DNA of 64,000 nt from positions 122,077 to 186,076 of the forward strand of contig CBDDKF010000021.1 in NCBI GenBank assembly GCA_965230015.1. Reading direction: 5' to 3'. A program made the position numbers and the translations under genes. The first letter of the stretch is position 1, and each line of letters starts with the position of its first letter. Below are positions 42,605 through 51,499 of this stretch, in pieces. The notes beneath the pieces are model-generated. The model saw only the letters and a program-made list of their open reading frames with translations. It was not told the origin of the DNA and searched no databases. This DNA is from JABSQH01 sp965230015 (GTDB lineage: Bacteria; Actinomycetota; Acidimicrobiia; Acidimicrobiales; Ilumatobacteraceae).

Positions 42605-43480
42605 TCACGCTATCGGTGTGCTCAGCACCACGGCGGGTTTGGCCTCACCTCGACCGCGCGGCTCGTACACCGCCAACACCCTGTGGGCTTCGTCGAGCAC
42701 AGCCCACGGACCGTCTCCCGGCCAGGCCGGCAACACGCGGCCGTTGCCGATGAGCGCTGCGGTGTCGTCGTCGACGACGACGGTGTCCAGCGACTCAACT
42801 GCTCGCCGCGCGGGCTGCAGCTCGCAGTCGTCGGGGGGTGCCGCTTCGGCGATCTCGAACGAGCCGACGGCGGTTCGCCGCAACGCGCGAAGGTGTGCGC
42901 CGCCACCCAGGGCGGTGCCGAGGTCGGCTGCGAGCGATCGGATGTAGGTCCCCTTCGAGCATTCGACGTCGATGGCCAGCACTCCGGGCTCAGGTCCGTG
43001 CTGCACATCGAATCGAGCGACGTGTACCGGGCGCGGTGCGCGTTCCACCTCGACGCCCTCACGCGCCAGCTCGTGCAACCGCCGACCGTCGACACGGATC
43101 GCCGAGACCATTGGCGGGATCTGTTCGATGTCGCCGGTCAGCTTGGCCGCAGCCGCCCTCGCTGCGTCGAGCGTGACCTCGCCCATGTCGTGGCGGGCGG
43201 TGACTTCGCCGGCGGCGTCGAGCGTCGACGTCTCCACACCGAGTACGACCTCGCCGACGTACCGCTTGCTGGTTGCCTCGACGAACCGCAGCAGGCGTGT
43301 GGCATTGCCCACCGCGACCACGAGCACGCCGGTGGCGTCGGGATCGAGCGTCCCTGCGTGACCAACGCGCCGCTCCCCGAATCGCTTGCGGAGCATGCCG
43401 ACCACGTCGTGGCTGGTGACTCCCGCTGGCTTGTCGACCACGGCGACGCCGTGGACGGTCGACGGTCGACGTCGCGCCAT
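42605..43480 (-). CDS. truB: tRNA pseudouridine(55) synthase
   Basis: A 291-residue enzyme that makes pseudouridine 55 in the T loop of tRNAs. The catalytic Asp lies in VGHAGTLDPDATGVLVVAVG; KPAGVTSHDVVGMLRKRFGE, SKRYVGEVVLGVETSTLDAAG, PPMVSAIRVDGRRLHELARE and CSKGTYIRSLAADLGTALG are other family blocks. A short C-terminal PUA-like segment follows. The gene begins one base downstream of the rbfA stop and precedes ribF, the standard order in the nusA-infB operon. Confidence 0.96.
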   Translation of the reverse strand: MARRRPSTVHGVAVVDKPAGVTSHDVVGMLRKRFGERRVGHAGTLDPDATGVLVVAVGNATRLLRFVEATSKRYVGEVVLGVETSTLDAAGEVTARHDMGEVTLDAARAAAAKLTGDIEQIPPMVSAIRVDGRRLHELAREGVEVERAPRPVHVARFDVQHGPEPGVLAIDVECSKGTYIRSLAADLGTALGGGAHLRALRRTAVGSFEIAEAAPPDDCELQPARRAVESLDTVVVDDDTAALIGNGRVLPAWPGDGPWAVLDEAHRVLAVYEPRGRGEAKPAVVLSTPIA

Positions 43481-43873
43481 CTACCGATCGCGTTCGCGGT
43501 CGGCGCGCAGAATCTCTTCGATACGTTCAGCCGAACGAATCGACTCGTCGGGCCGGAAGTCGAGGATTGGGGTCTTCTTCGCCCGGATCTGGCGGGCAAT
43601 CGACGATTGCAGTCGGACGCGGTAGCCAGCCAACGCTTCGAGAATCCGTTCGTCGCCGTCTTCGCCGTCGAGCGAGTCGAAGTACACGATCGCCCGGTTG
43701 AGCTCGGGGTCGACATCGATCGATGTGATCGACACGAACGACAGGTCCTCGTCGTCGATGCGCACGAGTTCTTCGGCGATGATCTCGCGCAGCGTCTCGC
43801 CGACGCGCGCCGATCGGGGATAGCTCGGCCCGCCGCTGTTGCGGCCGCCGCGTCGGCGCTGCCGTCCAGCCAT
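43481..43873 (-). CDS. rbfA: Ribosome-binding factor A
   Basis: A 130-residue protein with the KH-like fold of RbfA: RSARVGETLREIIAEELVRI, LSFVSITSIDVDPELNRAIVYF and LQSSIARQIRAKKTPILDFRPDESI. An N-terminal basic Arg/Gly tail precedes the domain. RbfA helps mature the 16S rRNA 5' end in the 30S subunit, notably in the cold. The ATG at 43873 overlaps the stop of the upstream reductase gene (TGATG). Confidence 0.94.
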   Translation of the reverse strand: MAGRQRRRGGRNSGGPSYPRSARVGETLREIIAEELVRIDDEDLSFVSITSIDVDPELNRAIVYFDSLDGEDGDERILEALAGYRVRLQSSIARQIRAKKTPILDFRPDESIRSAERIEEILRADRERDR

Positions 43874-44523
43874 CAGGTGAAGTCGAGTTGGTGACGGTTC
43901 GAACGCTTCAGCTCGGCCATGCCCGACATGGTGGCCAGCGTCTCGACGGCATCCCACAACTGGAGCGCCTCGTCGCCGCGTGGCGCTTTGGAGATGACCG
44001 GACCGAAGAAGCTCGCCTCGCGCTCGGTGCCGGGGTGGAAGGTGAGAATCGGCGTGCCGACGCCGTCGCCGGTGCGCGAGAACGCCTCGGCCGACGACGC
44101 GCGGATCGCGGTATCGCGGCCATCGTCGTCGGCGGCGGCGAGGTACCCCGCGTCGAATCCGGCGTCGGCGAGGATCTGCGCGAGGAAGCCGTCGGCGTCC
44201 TCACGCGCTTCGCCGCGTCGCCCATTGGTGTGGATGGCCGTACCGAGGGTGGTGTACCAGTGCCCCACCGCCGCGGGGTCGGATTCGCCGGTGCGCAACG
44301 CGTCGGCGATGCGCAGCCCACGGTGCCCGAAGTAGTGCCCCGCCCGATACTCGGGCGTGTACCACTCGGCGGTGTTCTCTTCGTTGATCACCCACAACGA
44401 GATCGGGCGCCACACCACCTCGTAGTCGCGTTGATCGCGCACGTGGTGCACCCACCGCGAGGTGACCCACGCCCAGGGACAGACCGGGTCGAAGAAGAAC
44501 TCGAGATCGGCCGTGTCGCTCAT
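43873..44523 (-). CDS. DsbA-family oxidoreductase, mycothiol-dependent nitroreductase (Rv2466c) type
   Basis: A 216-residue thioredoxin-fold protein. Its N-terminus LEFFFDPVCPWAWVTSRWVH is the Rv2466c-like motif; the first Cys (residue 15) is kept, but the second active-site Cys is Ala (CPWA), so it must work as a monothiol. Other blocks are VVWRPISLWVINEEN, GVGTPILTFHPG and SFFGPVISKAPRGDEALQLWD. Rv2466c is a mycothiol-dependent reductase found only in actinobacteria, which supports the host assignment. Unusually it sits inside the translation operon, overlapping both infB (TGATG) and rbfA (TGATG). Confidence 0.85.
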   Translation of the reverse strand: MSDTADLEFFFDPVCPWAWVTSRWVHHVRDQRDYEVVWRPISLWVINEENTAEWYTPEYRAGHYFGHRGLRIADALRTGESDPAAVGHWYTTLGTAIHTNGRRGEAREDADGFLAQILADAGFDAGYLAAADDDGRDTAIRASSAEAFSRTGDGVGTPILTFHPGTEREASFFGPVISKAPRGDEALQLWDAVETLATMSGMAELKRSNRHQLDFT

Positions 44524-47423
44524 CAGGTCCGCTCGATCTCGATGTCGTCGTAGGTCTCGATGAGGTCACCGGGCTTCAGATCCTGGAAGTCGGACAAGCC
44601 GATGCCGCACTCGAAGCCCTCGCGGACCTCGCGCACATCGTCCTTGAACCGCTTGAGCGAACTGATGTCGCCCTTCCAGATGATCGTGCCGTCGCGCAAG
44701 AAGCGGACCTTCGAGCCACGGGTGATCACGCCGCTGCGGACATAACACCCGGCGATCGCACCGATTCGCGGCACACGGAAGATCTCGCGCACCTCGGCTT
44801 CGCCGGTGACCACCTCTTCGAACTCTGGTTCGAGCATACCGACCACGGCCTGCTCGATGTCTTCGAGCAACTGGTAGATGATCTCGTAGGTGCGGATCTC
44901 GACGCCCTCTTGTTCGGCCAGCCGCCGCGCCTTGCCATCGGGCCGCACGTTGAAGCCGATGATCGTGGCGTTGGTGGCCTGGGCCAGGGTGATGTCGTTC
45001 TCGGTGATCCCGCCGACGGCGCGATGCACGAAGCTGATCTCGACCTCGGGTCGTTCCAGTCGACGCAGCGACTCGGTCACCGCTTCGAGCGAGCCCTGCA
45101 CGTCGGCCTTGAGTACGAGGTTGACCGACGCCTTCTCGCCGGACTGGATCTGGCTGAAGATGTCTTCGAGCTTGGTGCCGGTCTTGACCCTGCTGTCTTC
45201 GCGCAGGTGGCGGGCCTTGAGCCGTTCGTTGCGTGCCTCGCCGACGGTACGGGCCACCTTCTCGTCGGGCGACACGCGGAACTCGTCGCCCGCCTCGGGG
45301 ACCGACGACAGACCGAGCACCTGCACGGGCGTGGACGGGCCGGCGGACTTCACCTGCTCGCCCTTGTCGTTGATCATCGCCCGGACCTTGCCCCATGCCG
45401 CCCCGGCGACGATCGGGTCGCCGACGTGCAGCTCGCCCTTGTCGACGAGGATGGTGGCCACCGGGCCGCGACCCTTGTCGAGCTGCGCCTCGATCACGAG
45501 GCCCTTCGCCCGCCCATGGGGGTTGGCGGTGAGCTCTTCGAGTTCGGCGACCACCTGCAGCTGATCGATGAGGTCGTCGATGCCGAGGCCTTCGAGCGCC
45601 GACATCTCCACGACGATGGTGTCGCCGCCCCACGCTTCGGGCACGAGTTCGTGCTCGGCCAGCTGGGTGAGCACACGCTGCGGATCGGCGTTGTCCTTGT
45701 CGATCTTGTTCACGGCCACCACGATCGGCACCTCGGCCGCACGGGCGTGATTGATCGCCTCGATCGTCTGCGGCATGATCCCGTCGTCGGCGGCGACCAT
45801 CAGCACGACCACGTCGGTGGCCTGCGCGCCGCGGGCGCGCATCTGCGTGAACGCCGCGTGGCCGGGTGTGTCGAGGAACGTGACCGATCCGTTGTCGTTG
45901 GTCACCTGATAGGCGCCGATGTGCTGGGTGATGCCGCCGGCTTCGCCATCGACGACGTTGGCGCCGCGGATCTTGTCGAGCAGCGTGGTCTTGCCGTGGT
46001 CGACGTGACCCATCACGGTGATGACCGGCGGGCGTGCCTCTTGATCGTCGTCGTCGTCGGAGTCGTCGAACAGCTTCTGCAGCTCGATCTCTTCCTCTTG
46101 GCCCGGCTCGACCAACAGGATCTCGGCACCGACCTCGAGCGCGAACAGCTCCATCTGCTCGTCGGCGAGGGTCATCGTTGCGGTGACCATCTCGCCGTTG
46201 TTCAGCAGGAACCGAACGACGTCGGCGGGCGTGCGGTTCAGCTTGGGCGCGAACTCCTGGGCCGACACGCCGCGCTCGATGACGATGGTGCCCTCGGGGA
46301 CCGGCGCATCCGACGCGGTGTAGGTGGTGAGCTGTGGCTGCAGCTCGTCCTGGTCGCGACGGCGACGACGCCGTCCCGTGCGACGGGGTGGTCGACGTTG
46401 GCCGCTCGGGCGACCGCCACCGGGACGACCGGGACCGCCACCGGGACGACCCGGGCCGCCGCCACCGGGACCGCCGCCTGGACGCGGGGTGTACCCGCCG
46501 GGACGGCCGCCACCGCCACCACCGGGACGCCCACCGGGTGCGGGGCGGCTGGGACGTGCTGACCCCGGGGGTGGGGGAATCGGCTTGCCACTCGGCGACA
46601 AGGGTCGACCGGGCGGCGGCGGAATCGGCTTGCCACTCGGCGACACCGGACGCTTCGGCTCGGCGGGCGCTTCGGTCGGCTCGGCACGCCGCGCTTCTGG
46701 GGCGATCGCGCTCTCGGGAGGACGTCCATCGGCCGACGGACGTCCGCTGGAGATCACCCGTGACGGTTCGCTCGCCGGCGCGGCGGGTTCCGCTGCTGGC
46801 GCAGGTGCAGCCGCGGCCGGGGCCACCGGTTCGGCGGCGGCCGGCTCGACTGCTGGTTCGGGGGTGGGCGCCGCTACGGGGGGCGGTGCAGGCGTCGGCG
46901 CCGGATCGGAGCTGACGACGGGCTCAGGCTCGGGGGTCGGCTCGGGCGCGGGCGCCGCGTCGGCCACCGGCTCGGGCTCGGGTGCCGGTGGTGGCGATGC
47001 CGTCTCGGCAGCAGCCGGTGCTGGCTCGACGGTCTCTGCGACCGGCTCGGGCGCAGGCGCATCGGGCTCGGGCGCCGGCGTGACGACCTCGGGCTCCGGC
47101 GCGGGCTCGGCGGCGGCCTTCTTGGCCGCGCTCTTCTTCGCCGCAGTCTTCTTGGCCGTGCTCTTCTTCGCCGCGGTTTTCTTGGACGCGGCCTTCTTCT
47201 TGGCCGCCTTCTTCTTCACCGGCTTGGGCTCTTCGGGCTGCTCGTCGCGAGTCAGCCCGTCTCGCTGGGCGCGCCGGCGCACCATGTCGGCGTACGCCTC
47301 GGCAAGCGACGACGACGGCCCCTTGGCCGCGACGCCCAACACGCCGCACAGGTCGAGGACCTCGGCGTTGGTCATCCCGAGCTCTTTGGCCAGCTCGTGA
47401 ATCCTGATCTTCTTCGCAGCCAC
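44523..47423 (-). CDS. infB: Translation initiation factor IF-2
   Basis: A 966-residue GTPase. The N-terminus (KKIRIHELAKELGMTNAEVL) is the IF2_N domain, followed by about 350 disordered residues: Lys/Ala-rich, then Pro/Ala/Glu, then Gly/Pro/Arg-rich repeats. The G domain has GHVDHGKTTLLDKIRG, DTPGHAAFTQMRARG and NKIDKDNADP, and then come the beta-barrel domain II, domain III and the fMet-tRNA-binding C-terminal barrel (VREVREGFECGIGLSDFQDL). It places initiator tRNA on the 30S subunit. GTG start at 47423. The next gene up is ylxR. Confidence 0.97.
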   Translation of the reverse strand: MAAKKIRIHELAKELGMTNAEVLDLCGVLGVAAKGPSSSLAEAYADMVRRRAQRDGLTRDEQPEEPKPVKKKAAKKKAASKKTAAKKSTAKKTAAKKSAAKKAAAEPAPEPEVVTPAPEPDAPAPEPVAETVEPAPAAAETASPPPAPEPEPVADAAPAPEPTPEPEPVVSSDPAPTPAPPPVAAPTPEPAVEPAAAEPVAPAAAAPAPAAEPAAPASEPSRVISSGRPSADGRPPESAIAPEARRAEPTEAPAEPKRPVSPSGKPIPPPPGRPLSPSGKPIPPPPGSARPSRPAPGGRPGGGGGGRPGGYTPRPGGGPGGGGPGRPGGGPGRPGGGRPSGQRRPPRRTGRRRRRRDQDELQPQLTTYTASDAPVPEGTIVIERGVSAQEFAPKLNRTPADVVRFLLNNGEMVTATMTLADEQMELFALEVGAEILLVEPGQEEEIELQKLFDDSDDDDDQEARPPVITVMGHVDHGKTTLLDKIRGANVVDGEAGGITQHIGAYQVTNDNGSVTFLDTPGHAAFTQMRARGAQATDVVVLMVAADDGIMPQTIEAINHARAAEVPIVVAVNKIDKDNADPQRVLTQLAEHELVPEAWGGDTIVVEMSALEGLGIDDLIDQLQVVAELEELTANPHGRAKGLVIEAQLDKGRGPVATILVDKGELHVGDPIVAGAAWGKVRAMINDKGEQVKSAGPSTPVQVLGLSSVPEAGDEFRVSPDEKVARTVGEARNERLKARHLREDSRVKTGTKLEDIFSQIQSGEKASVNLVLKADVQGSLEAVTESLRRLERPEVEISFVHRAVGGITENDITLAQATNATIIGFNVRPDGKARRLAEQEGVEIRTYEIIYQLLEDIEQAVVGMLEPEFEEVVTGEAEVREIFRVPRIGAIAGCYVRSGVITRGSKVRFLRDGTIIWKGDISSLKRFKDDVREVREGFECGIGLSDFQDLKPGDLIETYDDIEIERT

Positions 47424-47457
47424 GATGTCGATTCAACCTTTCCCGTTCGTCATTCCC

Positions 47458-47754
47458 TCAGTCGCTGCCCGCCAATACGCGGAACAGCTCGTCGGTATCG
47501 AGCGCTCGTCGCTCGATCCGCCATGCTCGTTGGAACCCTCCGTGGCGTACGGCTGCGTCGAGGCAGGCGCCGTCGATCGCGCGCCCGCCACGATCGGCAC
47601 AGGCCGAGTCACCACAGATCCACGCACCGCGGCCGCGGCTGGGGCCGCCCAGCTCGATACGCCCGCGCGCGTACGTAACGCGCACCAGCTCGGCGATGGG
47701 GCGTCGGCCACGACAGCCGACACACGTGCGATGCGGTCCCGAATCAGCACTCAG
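47458..47754 (-). CDS. ylxR: YlxR family nucleoid/RNA-binding protein (non-standard start)
   Basis: The reading frame encodes the YlxR signature RTCVGCRGRRPIAELVRV, then GRGAWICGDSAC with the second Cys pair, and ends FRVLAGSD. It is between nusA and infB, as nearly always. No ATG, GTG or TTG is available before the conserved RTCVGC block; the frame begins after a stop with a CTG at 47754 that overlaps the nusA TGA. Either CTG is used, or one G is missing from CGGGACC near 47740, in which case a GTG right after the nusA stop would start it. The protein would be about 98 residues. Family call is sure; start is not. Confidence 0.8.
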   Translation of the reverse strand: MSADSGPHRTCVGCRGRRPIAELVRVTYARGRIELGGPSRGRGAWICGDSACADRGGRAIDGACLDAAVRHGGFQRAWRIERRALDTDELFRVLAGSD

Positions 47755-49055
47755 TCGTCGCCCGCCTCAGTGTCGGTTGCGGCCTCGGTTGCCGGCGCAC
47801 CGTCGTCGGTCGATGCGTCGGCCGACTCGGCCGCTTCGGCCGACTCAGTCGCGTCGGCCTCAGCGGCTGGCGCATCGTCGCCAGGCGCGTCATCACTTGC
47901 CGCGACTTCGGCGTCGCCGGCCTCGGCATCGCCAGCGTCGGCCTGAGCCTGCCAGTCGGACTCGCTGACGATGCTGCCATCGGCGGCGTGCCACTCCATT
48001 TCGCCGGTCTCGGCGTTGGCTACCCACTCGCCGTCGGCGTACTCGACGTCGGCGTCGACACCGCCGGCAGGTACACCCTCGGCGAGCTGGGTCTCGGAGC
48101 GGATGTCGACGCGCACGCCGGTGAGCCGGGCGGCCAGCCGCGCGTTCTGCCCCTCGCGTCCGATCGCCAGGCTCAGCTGGTGGTCGGGCACGATCACATC
48201 GGCTTGGGTGCCGTCCTCGGAGATGATCACCTGGTTGACCTTGGCCGGCGACAACGCCTTGGCCACGAAGTCGCCGAGGTCTTCAGAGAACGGCACGATG
48301 TCGATCTTCTCGCCGCGCATTTCGTTGACCACCTGGCGAACGCGCGCACCGCGCGCGCCGACACACGCACCGACGGGGTCGACGTTGTGATCGTTCGACC
48401 ACACGGCAATCTTCGTGCGGTGTCCGGGTTCGCGTGCGCAGGCCTTGATCTCGACGATGCCATCGGCGATCTCGGGCACTTCGAGTTCGAACAGCCGCTT
48501 GATCAGACCCGGGTGGGTGCGCGACACCACGATCTGGGGGCCCTTCGGCGTACGCCGTACCTCGACGATGTACGCCTTCTGACGGTCGCCCTGTTGCGGC
48601 CGCTCGAACGGAACCTGCTCGGCCTGCGGGAGCAGCGCCTCGACCCGACCGAGGTCGAGCAGCGTGTAGCGGGCATCGGTGCGGTGGATGATGCCGGTGA
48701 CGATGTCGCCCTCGCGGTTGGCGTACTCCTCGAACTTGCGCTCGGACTCGACCTCGCGAATCCGCTGGCTCATCACCTGACGGAACGTCTGCGCGGCGAT
48801 GCGACCCAGCTCGTCCTTCTTCGGTGTGTCGTCGCGCTCGTTGACCCAGTTGCCGTCTTCGTCGACGTCGTAGGCGATGAACGAGAACTCCATCGTCTCG
48901 GGATTGACCTCGACGACGACTTCGTCGGCTGCATCGGGTCGACGCTTGTAGGCCGACGCCAGCGCGTCGACCAACACGTGCAGCAACGCTTCTTCGGACA
49001 AGCCCTTCTCCTGCGCGAGTAGACCGATGGCTTCGCTCATGTCGAGGTTGGTCAT
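47751..49055 (-). CDS. nusA: Transcription termination/antitermination factor NusA
   Basis: A 434-residue protein with N-terminal RNA-polymerase-binding domain (MSEAIGLLAQEKGLSEEALL), an S1 domain (VTGIIHRTDARYTLLDLGRVEA), and two KH domains (GACVGARGARVRQVVNEMRGEKIDI and QLSLAIGREGQNARLAARLTG). It lacks the gammaproteobacterial acidic repeats but has a long Ala/Glu/Asp-rich tail of about 90 residues. It modulates pausing and termination. ATG 49055 overlaps the rimP stop. It shares the transcript with rimP, ylxR and infB. Confidence 0.96.
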   Translation of the reverse strand: MTNLDMSEAIGLLAQEKGLSEEALLHVLVDALASAYKRRPDAADEVVVEVNPETMEFSFIAYDVDEDGNWVNERDDTPKKDELGRIAAQTFRQVMSQRIREVESERKFEEYANREGDIVTGIIHRTDARYTLLDLGRVEALLPQAEQVPFERPQQGDRQKAYIVEVRRTPKGPQIVVSRTHPGLIKRLFELEVPEIADGIVEIKACAREPGHRTKIAVWSNDHNVDPVGACVGARGARVRQVVNEMRGEKIDIVPFSEDLGDFVAKALSPAKVNQVIISEDGTQADVIVPDHQLSLAIGREGQNARLAARLTGVRVDIRSETQLAEGVPAGGVDADVEYADGEWVANAETGEMEWHAADGSIVSESDWQAQADAGDAEAGDAEVAASDDAPGDDAPAAEADATESAEAAESADASTDDGAPATEAATDTEAGDD

Positions 49056-49594
49056 GACCGTTGGGTCTCCTTCTTGTTGCCCGAGTTCTTCTTCTTGCCG
49101 TTTTTCTTGCCCGCGTTCTTCTTGGGCGTCGGGCCCCACTCGAAGACAGTGCGCGCCGAGTCGATGGCGTCGTAGGCGAGCACGCGCTCGACGCCGTCGT
49201 CGACCAGCACGGTCGCCGCTTGCTCGTCGGCGGCGACCAGCTTGCCGCGCACGCGACGTTCGTCGGCTTCCACATCGCGCAGTCGCAGCGCCACGTCCTT
49301 GCCGACTTCGCGTTGGAAGTGGGCAGGGGTGCTTAGCGCTCGCTCGAGACCGGGGCTGGTGACCTCGAGCGTGTAGCGCCCGGCGATCGGGTCGTCGTGG
49401 TCGAGTTCGCGCGAAATCTGGCGGGTGGCCAGCGAGAGCGTGTCGAGCGAGATACCAGCCGGTGACCCCGGAGGTGTGTCGAGCGTGATGCGGATCGTGC
49501 CGCCACGCCGCTCGATGTCGTACACGTCGAGTCGGAGGTCGGAGGCGATGGGCTCGACGAGCGTACGGACCCGATCGATCTCAGATGTACTCAT
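49052..49594 (-). CDS. rimP: Ribosome maturation factor RimP
   Basis: A 180-residue protein with the two RimP domains: an N-terminal half with LRLDVYDIERRGGTIRITLD, SLATRQISRELDHDDPIAG and YTLEVTSPGLERALSTPAHF, and a C-terminal SH3-like half with VRGKLVAADEQAATVLVDDG. A Lys/Asn-rich tail ends the protein. It acts in 30S subunit assembly. ATG 49594 is preceded by AAAGGAGG at ideal spacing. It is the first gene of the rimP-nusA-ylxR-infB operon and follows the hairpin at 49618. Confidence 0.95.
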   Translation of the reverse strand: MSTSEIDRVRTLVEPIASDLRLDVYDIERRGGTIRITLDTPPGSPAGISLDTLSLATRQISRELDHDDPIAGRYTLEVTSPGLERALSTPAHFQREVGKDVALRLRDVEADERRVRGKLVAADEQAATVLVDDGVERVLAYDAIDSARTVFEWGPTPKKNAGKKNGKKKNSGNKKETQRS

Positions 49595-49617
49595 CGAACT
49601 GCCTCCTTTCAAAGAAC

Positions 49618-49644
49618 AAGGCGTGGGGCTCAGCCCCACGCCTT
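49618..49644 (-). terminator. Attenuator-like hairpin in the rimP-nusA operon leader
   Basis: AAGGCGTGGGGC (49618-49629) and GCCCCACGCCTT (49633-49644) form a perfect 12-bp stem with a three-base loop. On the minus strand it is followed by TGTTCTTT and then the rimP ribosome site. This has the form of an intrinsic terminator placed inside the 5' leader of an operon that encodes NusA, so it could be an attenuation control. It may alternatively stop unrelated antisense transcription toward proS. Confidence 0.6.
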
Positions 49645-49718
49645 TGGTGTTTCCGAACCAAATGGGTGCGTCAGTTTATCACCGGCTCTGCGCATCCCCG
49701 CCGGGCTAGCGTCGCACC

Positions 49719-51494
49719 GTGCTCCGGCTTTCCAACCTGTTCCTCCGAACCCTGCGCGACGACCCCGCCGACGCCGAGGTGCCGAGCCATCGGCTGCTCG
49801 TGCGGGCCGGGTACATCCGCCGCGCCGCGCCCGGTGGGTTCTCGTGGCTGCCGATCGGATGGATCACCTTCCAGAACGTCGAGCGCATCGTGCGCGAGGA
49901 GATGGACGCAGCGGGGTTCCAAGAGGTGCACTTCCCCGCGCTGCTGCCCCGCGAGCCCTACGAAGCATCGGGTCGGTGGACCGAGTACGGCGACAACGTG
50001 TTCCGCGTGGTCGATCGGCGCGGCGCCGACTTCATGCTCGCCCCCACCCACGAAGAGATGTTCACCCTGCTGGTGAAGGACCTCTACTCGTCGTACAAGG
50101 ACCTGCCGCTGTCGATCTATCAGATCCAAACGAAGTTCCGCGACGAGGCGCGCCCCCGCGCCGGCCTCTTGCGCGGCCGCGAGTTCGTGATGAAGGACTC
50201 GTACAGCTTCGACCTCGACGACGAGGGGTTGCAGCGCTCCTACGACGCCCACCGGCAGGCGTACATCCGCCTGTTCGATCGGCTCGGGTTGCCCTACGTG
50301 ATCGTGTCGGCGATGTCCGGAGCGATGGGCGGGTCGGCGTCGGAAGAGTTTCTCGCGCCCATCGACGTCGGTGAAGACACGTTCGTGCGCTGTGGTGACT
50401 ACGCCGCGAACGTCGAGGCCGTGGTGACGCCTGCGCCCGACCCGATTCCGTTCGGCGACCTGCCGCCCGCGGTGGTGCACGACACCCCGGACACGCCGAC
50501 GATCGCCACGCTCGTCGACCACGCCAACGGCGTTGCCGAGCTGCGTCACCCCGAGCGCGATTGGACGGCGGCGGACACGTTGAAGAACGTCGTGATGATG
50601 CTCCGCCATCCGGACGGAGCGACCGAACCGCTGGCGATCGGCGTGCCCGGCGATCGCGACGTCGACATGAAACGACTCGAAGCGGCGGTGACGCCGGCCG
50701 AACCCGTTCCCTTCGAAGAGGCCGACTTCGCCGCGCACCCGTCGCTGGCCAAGGGGTACATCGGGCCGGGCGTGCTCGGCGCCGACAACGCCTCGGGGAT
50801 CCGCTACCTCGTCGACCCGCGGGTGGTCTCGGGCACGTCGTGGATCACCGGGGCCGACACCACCGGCAAGCACGTGTTCGGCCTTGTCGCTGGACGCGAC
50901 TTTCAACCCGACGGCACGATCGAGGCCGCCGAGGTGCGCGCCGGTGATCCGTGTCCCGACGGGTGCGGCGAACCGCTCGAGATCGCCCGCGGCGTCGAGA
51001 TCGGCCACATCTTCCAGCTCGGACGCAAGTACGCCGAGGCGCTGGACTTCACGGTGCAGGACGAGTCGGGTAAGCCCGTCACGCCCACGATGGGCTCGTA
51101 CGGCATCGGTGTGTCGCGTTGTCTCGCAGCGATCGCCGAAGCGACCCTCGACGACGATGGCCTGTGCTGGCCGCGTGAGATCGCCCCGGCCGATGTGCAC
51201 GTGGTGATCGCCGGGAAAGAGGGTGGGCCGCAACGCGACGCCGCCGAAGCACTGTCGGCCGAACTCGAGGGCGCCGGCCTGCGGGTGCTGCTCGACGATC
51301 GCGTGGGGGTCTCCCCCGGCGTGCGGTTCAAAGATGCCGAACTGATCGGCGTGCCGACGATCGCCATCGTCGGCCGCGGCGTGGCCGACGAAGCCAACCC
51401 GACGATCGAGGTCAAAGACCGTCGATCCGGCGACCGCGTCGACGTCCCCCTGCCCGACGCCGTCGCCCACCTCGTCGACACCTGCCGCTCCTGA
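49719..51494 (+). CDS. proS: Proline--tRNA ligase
   Basis: A 591-residue class II synthetase of the long bacterial type. Motif 1 is FQNVERIVREEMDAAGFQEV, motif 2 lies in KFRDEARPRAGLLRGREFVMKDSYSFD, and motif 3 in MGSYGIGVSRCLAAIAE. Between motif 2 and motif 3 is the YbaK-like editing insertion (about residues 230-390), which removes mischarged alanine. The C-terminal anticodon-binding domain includes ADVHVVIAGKEGG and VGVSPGVRFKDAELIGVPT. GTG 49719 is the only sensible start. It is divergent from rimP. A pair of hairpin repeats follows its stop. Confidence 0.96.
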   Translation: MLRLSNLFLRTLRDDPADAEVPSHRLLVRAGYIRRAAPGGFSWLPIGWITFQNVERIVREEMDAAGFQEVHFPALLPREPYEASGRWTEYGDNVFRVVDRRGADFMLAPTHEEMFTLLVKDLYSSYKDLPLSIYQIQTKFRDEARPRAGLLRGREFVMKDSYSFDLDDEGLQRSYDAHRQAYIRLFDRLGLPYVIVSAMSGAMGGSASEEFLAPIDVGEDTFVRCGDYAANVEAVVTPAPDPIPFGDLPPAVVHDTPDTPTIATLVDHANGVAELRHPERDWTAADTLKNVVMMLRHPDGATEPLAIGVPGDRDVDMKRLEAAVTPAEPVPFEEADFAAHPSLAKGYIGPGVLGADNASGIRYLVDPRVVSGTSWITGADTTGKHVFGLVAGRDFQPDGTIEAAEVRAGDPCPDGCGEPLEIARGVEIGHIFQLGRKYAEALDFTVQDESGKPVTPTMGSYGIGVSRCLAAIAEATLDDDGLCWPREIAPADVHVVIAGKEGGPQRDAAEALSAELEGAGLRVLLDDRVGVSPGVRFKDAELIGVPTIAIVGRGVADEANPTIEVKDRRSGDRVDVPLPDAVAHLVDTCRS

Positions 51495-51499
51495 TCACC

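Noticed and set aside
46324..47400. Gly/Ser/Ala-rich plus-strand frame resembling a PE-PGRS or collagen-like protein
   Set aside because: It is the reverse of the Pro/Ala/Lys/Glu-rich linker of IF-2, which explains its composition.
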